A stretch of 64,000 bases of DNA, from positions 19,997,934 through 20,061,933 of the forward strand of contig NC_045138.2 in the NCBI RefSeq assembly GCF_008831285.2. Reading direction: 5' to 3'. Of the stretch, positions 58,631-64,000 are shown one piece after another (position 1 is the first letter of the stretch; the number at the start of each line of letters is the position of its first letter). Both the position numbers and the translations under genes were made by a program. This DNA comes from Nymphaea colorata (Eukaryota; Streptophyta; Magnoliopsida; Nymphaeales; Nymphaeaceae). The notes beneath the pieces were generated by a model, which worked only from the letters and a program-made list of their open reading frames with translations, did no database searches and was not told the origin of the DNA.

Positions 58631-61269
58631 AAGCTCACTGTTAGGTGTTTATGCTGGAATATGTGTCTCAATCCTTTTATTCGTTGATGTTTTTGCTCAT
58701 TTGAGAAAATTTTGGTCTAAAAGAACAGATGATTCCACTCGTTCATTAGGATGGGCATAACTTGGGATTTCAATATTTTATTGGACTAATCTCACCCATG
58801 AAGTTCTTCGCTCTTTGATCACATATATTGTTTCATATAGCTGCATGATGAGTAGAATTTAATCAAATCATTTTGACACAGGCCTTCTGTGAGTTGTAGG
58901 TAGTTGGTGGGTCAGCTTCTCTGAGGTCAAAGCTTTTTCGCTGCAGAAAATTGAAAGTAATAGGTCGGTGATTTAGATTATAGTCCTCAAAACTATGAAT
59001 AGGGGGATGCCCCTTATGATCTATGAACTTGTATGTTCAATACAAGCGGACAGGCAGAACTTCGTTTTCTTGGTATCTTGCATATTCTTCATTTTCTAGT
59101 TTCCGGTGCATGGATCCTTGTATTTTTGTGAAGGGGAATCTACTAATACATACAAGCTGCAGTCTGTAGTCACGGCCGGATCAGCTGCAAGGTGCATGAT
59201 TTTACTTCTTCCTGTCGAGATGTCACTGTCTGATGCTCAACCATAAGCTTGTGTTTCATGACACTACATGATCCAGGCTCTTTGTTTAGCTCAAAGGCGG
59301 AAATTTTCACATTTTGGTGGAGACTCATGCATTTAAGGTTCTATCACAACACTCAGAAATATTCGTATATAAAATTTGCACAGGGGAGAGTGCGTAAAAC
59401 TTACGAAGATGTGTAAACCTTAACATGTACATAATCTACAAATTTGCATTATGGATCTTTGGGATGGCCCGATTGTGTTGCATCTTGGAGAACTTATACC
59501 CAATCCAGACTGCCTAGCATCAATTCTTATAGATTTAGATATATTTTTACCTTTTATAGTTATAAACAATTAAAGTCCTCCATGCACTTGGATTTGATAT
59601 GAGGTTCTAATTAATAATGGATTCAACTCAAATTGACAAACGGTGGATCTGAAAGCCATGAATTTAATATGACCATTAAGCCTCAAATCCATGGATCACA
59701 AGTCAAAAGGATGGGGCTCTGACTTAAGTCTGTATATCACAATGTTTGTGGATCCGCAATGCAAAAACCCTTGCATCTTTCCACCTTAAGATTTAAGATC
59801 TTCGTTAAAAAAACCAAGGATTTGAAATCCTGTGAACTAAGACCCAAGATAATCAAAGACATGTTTGTTAGGCTTTTAAAAGTGTATTCCCATATAAGTT
59901 TATAAACAAAACTTTTATCTTATATTTTAAGCAATTTTTCAATTCAGGTTAAAAGCCAGTATTAGAAAAACTGATTTGCAAACGGAATTGGTAGAGCTGG
60001 CCGCCAATCTGGCGGACCGGTCGATCCATTGATTTAACTGAACTAATTGTGAATCGGTAAAAATATCGCAAAATTCATCTCAAAATGAAAAAATGTGTCA
60101 TAAAATATTAAAATAAAAAAATTTCTTAAAGCTTTTCTTCGAACGGTTAAACGCCGACACATGGAGCTCTTGGATCGGCCATAAAATGGAGCCAAGCTGG
60201 CCACCGGCTCAATTTGAATCCTCATATTCAAGCCAACCATGACGGTACTGGTCAAAAGAGTTTGAAATATGCACTCAGGGGATTGAGCTTAAGATCTTCA
60301 AGTTAGTGGAAATTAAAAATTTGACAAGAAAGTTGGCATGTAATGAATTAGGTAATCTGGCTTACATTTTAATTGCAATTTCAGCAAAAGTAACTCCCTT
60401 TTGCGATTTTTCAATAAAAATTTGTATTGTTTATGAAAACTTTCAAATAAAAGTTCAAAGATAACTTCAGTTATCTTGAAAAAAAAAGGCATTATCTGCA
60501 ATTTCTTTTCAATGTGATCTTCGAATCACCAAACTCTGTTTTTATGCTTTCAACCAATGTTTTCTTTTTGAAGCTTATAATATATTTTAGTCACTTATTT
60601 TGACAGTTTTCTATAAAATGTGTGTAGGGTTGGTGAGAGAGTTTGAAGTTCAGTTCGATTTCCGTAGCAATGTTTTCTTAGACTGCAAAAAAATAACATG
60701 AAGCAATTGTAAATTCACTCAATTCTCTACCTGACTCTAAAGAAAGAAAAAGTGAAGTCGTAAATAAATTTCTCAAAATACATAATTTTTTTTTTTCTTG
60801 AATCATGTTTCAGAATCCAATTGTGTTCAGAGTCGGTCCATTCTAATTGGGTTCAGAGCCGGTCCGATGACATTCTTCTGAGTTTTCCACTCTTCCCCAA
60901 TCCCCATGAAGATTTAGTCGATCCGATTCCCATGCGCTTCTGTCCTCGGCCGAACTTTTCGGTCCCTTTTTTCTTTCTTCCGGTCAAAGACGAGTAAGGA
61001 CTTTCGTCGAACCGAACGTGGACTTGTGTTCAATGTCCCACCTCTTCTGCTTTTTCATGTCTTGATCGCCGCCGGGAACTCCTTCCAGCAACGGTCTCTG
61101 ACTCTCTCCATTTATTGTTTACTTCCTCTCCGAATCAAAACTATGGAAATTCAGATGTAGAATCGTCTGATGTTTCCTCCATTGTTGCTTACTTCTCTCT
61201 CGGCGTGTGTGTGTGTGTCTGTGGGCGTTTTCTGAAAACTTGGTTGTTGTTGTACGAGGAGTAAGTGCG
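58631..61269. other. Spacer between the two SEC11 copies
   Basis: Contains the 3' UTR of copy A and the upstream region of copy B. Some leader words are related to those upstream of copy A. No additional gene was seen. Confidence 0.45.
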
Positions 61270-63748
61270 ATGGGTTGGATAGGGGAAGCAATGGAGTCGA
61301 TTCGATCGCTTCGGATTAGACAAGTTGCTTCTCAAGCTATCAGCCTCGGTGTGAACATTACCCCTTCCTCTCATTTCAGTATTTCCGTTCAATATGTGGT
61401 TTTTCTTTTCTTTTCTGGGATGCCCATTTGTTCACTTTCTTTTAGTTTCCTCACACTGCTGGTTCAGGGATGATCGTTACTTCTGCTCTGGTGATATGGA
61501 AGGCGTTGATATGCATCACGGGGAGCGAATCGCCCGTTGTCGTGGTTCTTTCTGAAAGTATGGAACCTGGGTTCCAGAGGGTATGCCGGAAGTCGCCATC
61601 TCGCTACCTTAATTTCCCTTATTTTTCCTGTTTCAGCTCAGATACAGTAATTTATGTGCTACTCTGTTTACTATTCCGTTCATCTTTCACCAAAGTTTAC
61701 TGCTCCATTCATCATGATCCTTGTTTGGAACCGTAAGCAGTCGTAGCCTAAAACTTAGATCCACTGGATCGATTTGCTGGATTTTTGTTGTTGTTCCGAT
61801 CAAAGACTTACATGTATCATGCTGAGATGTTTGGTTGAATGTCATCCTTTTTGTGGGTCCAGCGACTCAGCCAAGGAAATCTAGCTCCCTTATACGCTCA
61901 TATCTCCAAATGTTTGCATGCTGACCGCCGCATCTTTTGCATATATTTGAGGTTTTCTTTTCTTTTTTTTTTTGTCCAATCAATTCGTGTACCATCAGTA
62001 TCTTGGTATCACAAACCTCGGTAACACTGACAAACACTAAAGTAGTATGTCTGTGCGTGCGTGTGCGTGTTCGTTCTTTCTGATGTTATTGTCAAGCATT
62101 ATTGTTTAGTGGTATTAAATTTTTCAAGTTGCCTACATATTTCTTCCTTATGGAGATTTTTTTTTAAAACAAACTTTGGTTCCTATGTTCTTAGCTACTA
62201 ATGTGATCTCAGGGGGACATACTTTTCCTGCATATGAGCAAGGACCCTATTCGAGCTGGGGAGATTGTTGTCTTCAATGTTGATGTATGTTTCATCTGCT
62301 TATTTATCTTGACATTATGAATGCCAATGCTTCTTTTCGTAGGACTTTTTTTTATTGGTCGTATCATGGTTGGGTTAAACAGGCGTGAATGAGCGTTGCT
62401 TTTCTAAGCTCGTCATATCTGAAGAAGTCATTTACGACTGTTCTCCACTAGTCACATGCACAAGCAGAAGTCACGAATATCTCCAAAAGCTTGAAAAATA
62501 CCTCAATACCATTAGTGTTTTAGATCCACAAAATAGTATTAGCAAAATATCTTATTTTTCTCAAAAAATCACCAAACTGTATATCCGGACAGTATACAAT
62601 GCAGTATCATTACAAAATTATCACAACAGTTTTTTTGCAGGTTTTTTTTGAAAATATTCCTTCTTTATGTTTTAATCTATTATTTTGTTTTTGAACTTTT
62701 ATAATTGTTTCTATATATTTCTTGAAAAAAAACCTAGAAAATCTATTATGTCATAATTTTATTTGTTCTAAAGTTTAGAATTTTCAAGATTTTGCCGAGA
62801 AGTTTTAAGAAAGACTGCATCTTGAAAAAATACCCTTTCTAGAAAACTCTGCTGAGAACAATGTCTGTGACCAAGCATTTGGTGATGCATCTTTCTTTGC
62901 TTCCTTGTCTGTTTGTGTGGCTAAAGACTTTTGACTATTTTATTTCAATTTATTTTTGTGCAACTTTTTTCATCGTGCTGATCCAGGGGCGCCCCATTCC
63001 AATTGTCCATCGAGTAATCAAGGTGCATTCCCATTCTAAGCTTCTTTTGTGTTTACTTTCCTAATCAACTCTATCTTTCCCTACTTTGATTTAGTTAAAA
63101 TGGTGAGGCTGATCTGTGGTACATATTTAACGACATCGACAAAATTTTTATGCTCTTAGTTGCTTTCCATTTAATCTGTATCTTGTGGTAATTCATACAT
63201 CTATTGGAAAATGTTCTTAGTGTTTGTTCTTCGAAAGAATTTCTACCATGTATATAACAAATGATGAAGATAACATGCCCTCGGTTCCCAGGTTCATGAG
63301 CAGAGTGACAGTGGTGAAGTGGACGTACTGACAAAAGGTTTGTACCTTTTTGGTTTGGAAATAAAGAAAGAAAACCTAGAGCGGTAGCAAGTATCAACAG
63401 ATGATTCAACTCCCAAGCAAATGCTTAACTCTCAAGCAAATACTTTTCTAGTAAGCATATTGTTGGATCTTATCTCATTTGTTTCTTTTATGTTTCAGGT
63501 GATAATAATAAACTGGATGATAGGATTCTTTATGCACCTGACCAGCTCTGGCTTCACCAGCATCACATTGTGGGTAGAGCTGTTGGGTAAGACATATAGG
63601 CTTAAAGTGTTTTAAGGTTTCTTCAACAAATGAATGCAAATTAACTTGCATGAATTTTCGACAATATAAGCAGTTCTTTGTTATTCCCAGATTTTTACCA
63701 TATGCTGGATGGGTAACAATTATCATGACTGAGAAGCCCATTTTCAAG
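61270..63748 (+). CDS. SEC11: SEC11 signal peptidase catalytic subunit, tandem copy B (3' end outside window)
   Basis: Seven exons are visible (61270-61348, 61468-61580, 62213-62284, 62987-63022, 63292-63337, 63499-63586, 63691-63748). Their lengths (79, 113, 72, 36, 46, 88, 58) and phases are identical to the first seven exons of copy A. The short last exon, about 51 nt by analogy, is not present before 64000. The product begins [20 protein letters not shown] and keeps the catalytic Ser (about 57), [11 protein letters not shown] and the [12 protein letters not shown] loop. The residue before the catalytic Ser is Glu (LSESMEP) where copy A and the family have Gly. No frameshift or stop is seen. 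It could be functional, divergent or decaying. Confidence 0.93.
62640..62875 (-). repeat. Possible reverse copy of the 31714/37319/43175 repeat family in a SEC11 copy B intron
   Basis: The reverse complement reads GGTCACAGACATTGTT, then an AAAACTTCTCGGCAAAATC-like block and long A-rich words in the order seen in the TSL-intron copies. The far end could not be delimited. Confidence 0.35.
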
Positions 63749-64000
63749 GTTTGCTGACTGTTACTAGTTCTCTTCTTTGTTCTTATGAACTCTGTTCCCT
63801 TATTGCAGGACAAATGTGTTAGATCACATTTTTATGAAATGCTGCAAGTTATTCTCATAATTTTGGCTTGCTCAATGATACTTCAGGTTCTCTGTGAATC
63901 TGAGAATACCAACCTTAGTTGGTGCTTATGGTTATCCTTAGCAGTAGATACAATAGATAAGCCATTTATTTATCAGAATCATCTTTTCTTTGTCTCCTGG

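Overview
This is nuclear DNA of a flowering plant. It holds spliced genes with GT-AG introns, a plant-type TOUSLED kinase, plant GH3 beta-glucan exohydrolases, and long AT-rich spacers full of microsatellites and small DNA transposons. The species or order cannot be read from the sequence. I found no reverse transcriptase, transposase, CRISPR array, prokaryotic operon or organellar gene.

Layout. (1) 77-1433 (+): the last three exons of a GH3 beta-glucosidase/exo-beta-glucanase, cut by the left edge. (2) 1434-22160: about 20 kb with no gene I can support. It has decayed coding-like sequence near 2.6-3.4 kb, several hAT-type miniature elements with target-site duplications, a GAGCTCGA-rich repeat family, a diverged segmental duplication (11.1 and 13.1 kb), foldbacks and microsatellites. 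(3) 22161-26934 (+): a complete second GH3 gene with a TATA box, a 5' leader intron and nine coding exons, 628 aa. Its last three exons match the first gene in length and phase. (4) 26935-31290: repeat-rich spacer. (5) 31291-45868 (-): a complete 17-exon TOUSLED-like protein kinase gene, 675 aa, with introns up to about 4 kb that host further repeats. (6) 46100-46480 (-): an unassigned ORF just upstream of it, then a Tourist-like miniature element and spacer. (7) 49063-53409 (+): a complete four-exon DPPY-type methyltransferase of the EEF1A lysine methyltransferase 1 family, 247 aa. (8) 56020-58630 (+) and 61270-63748 (+): tandem SEC11 signal peptidase catalytic subunits. The first is complete (180 aa, 8 exons). 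The second lacks only its last exon, which lies beyond the window.

The genes are independent housekeeping or cell-wall genes and do not form a pathway cluster. GH3 enzymes act on cell-wall beta-glucans, TOUSLED is a nuclear kinase linked to chromatin, the methyltransferase modifies translation elongation factor, and SEC11 removes signal peptides in the ER.

I see no previously undescribed multi-gene system. The observations most worth checking are a partially duplicated exon with a live-looking splice acceptor inside a TOUSLED intron, a Gly-to-Glu change beside the catalytic serine of the second SEC11 copy, an in-frame upstream start created by splicing the GH3 leader, a GC-AG intron in the same gene, direct repeats bracketing that gene, and a set of non-autonomous DNA transposons with readable ends. 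All exon structures were joined by eye from reading frame, splice consensus and family knowledge. Lengths and phases close exactly, but no transcript data were available.
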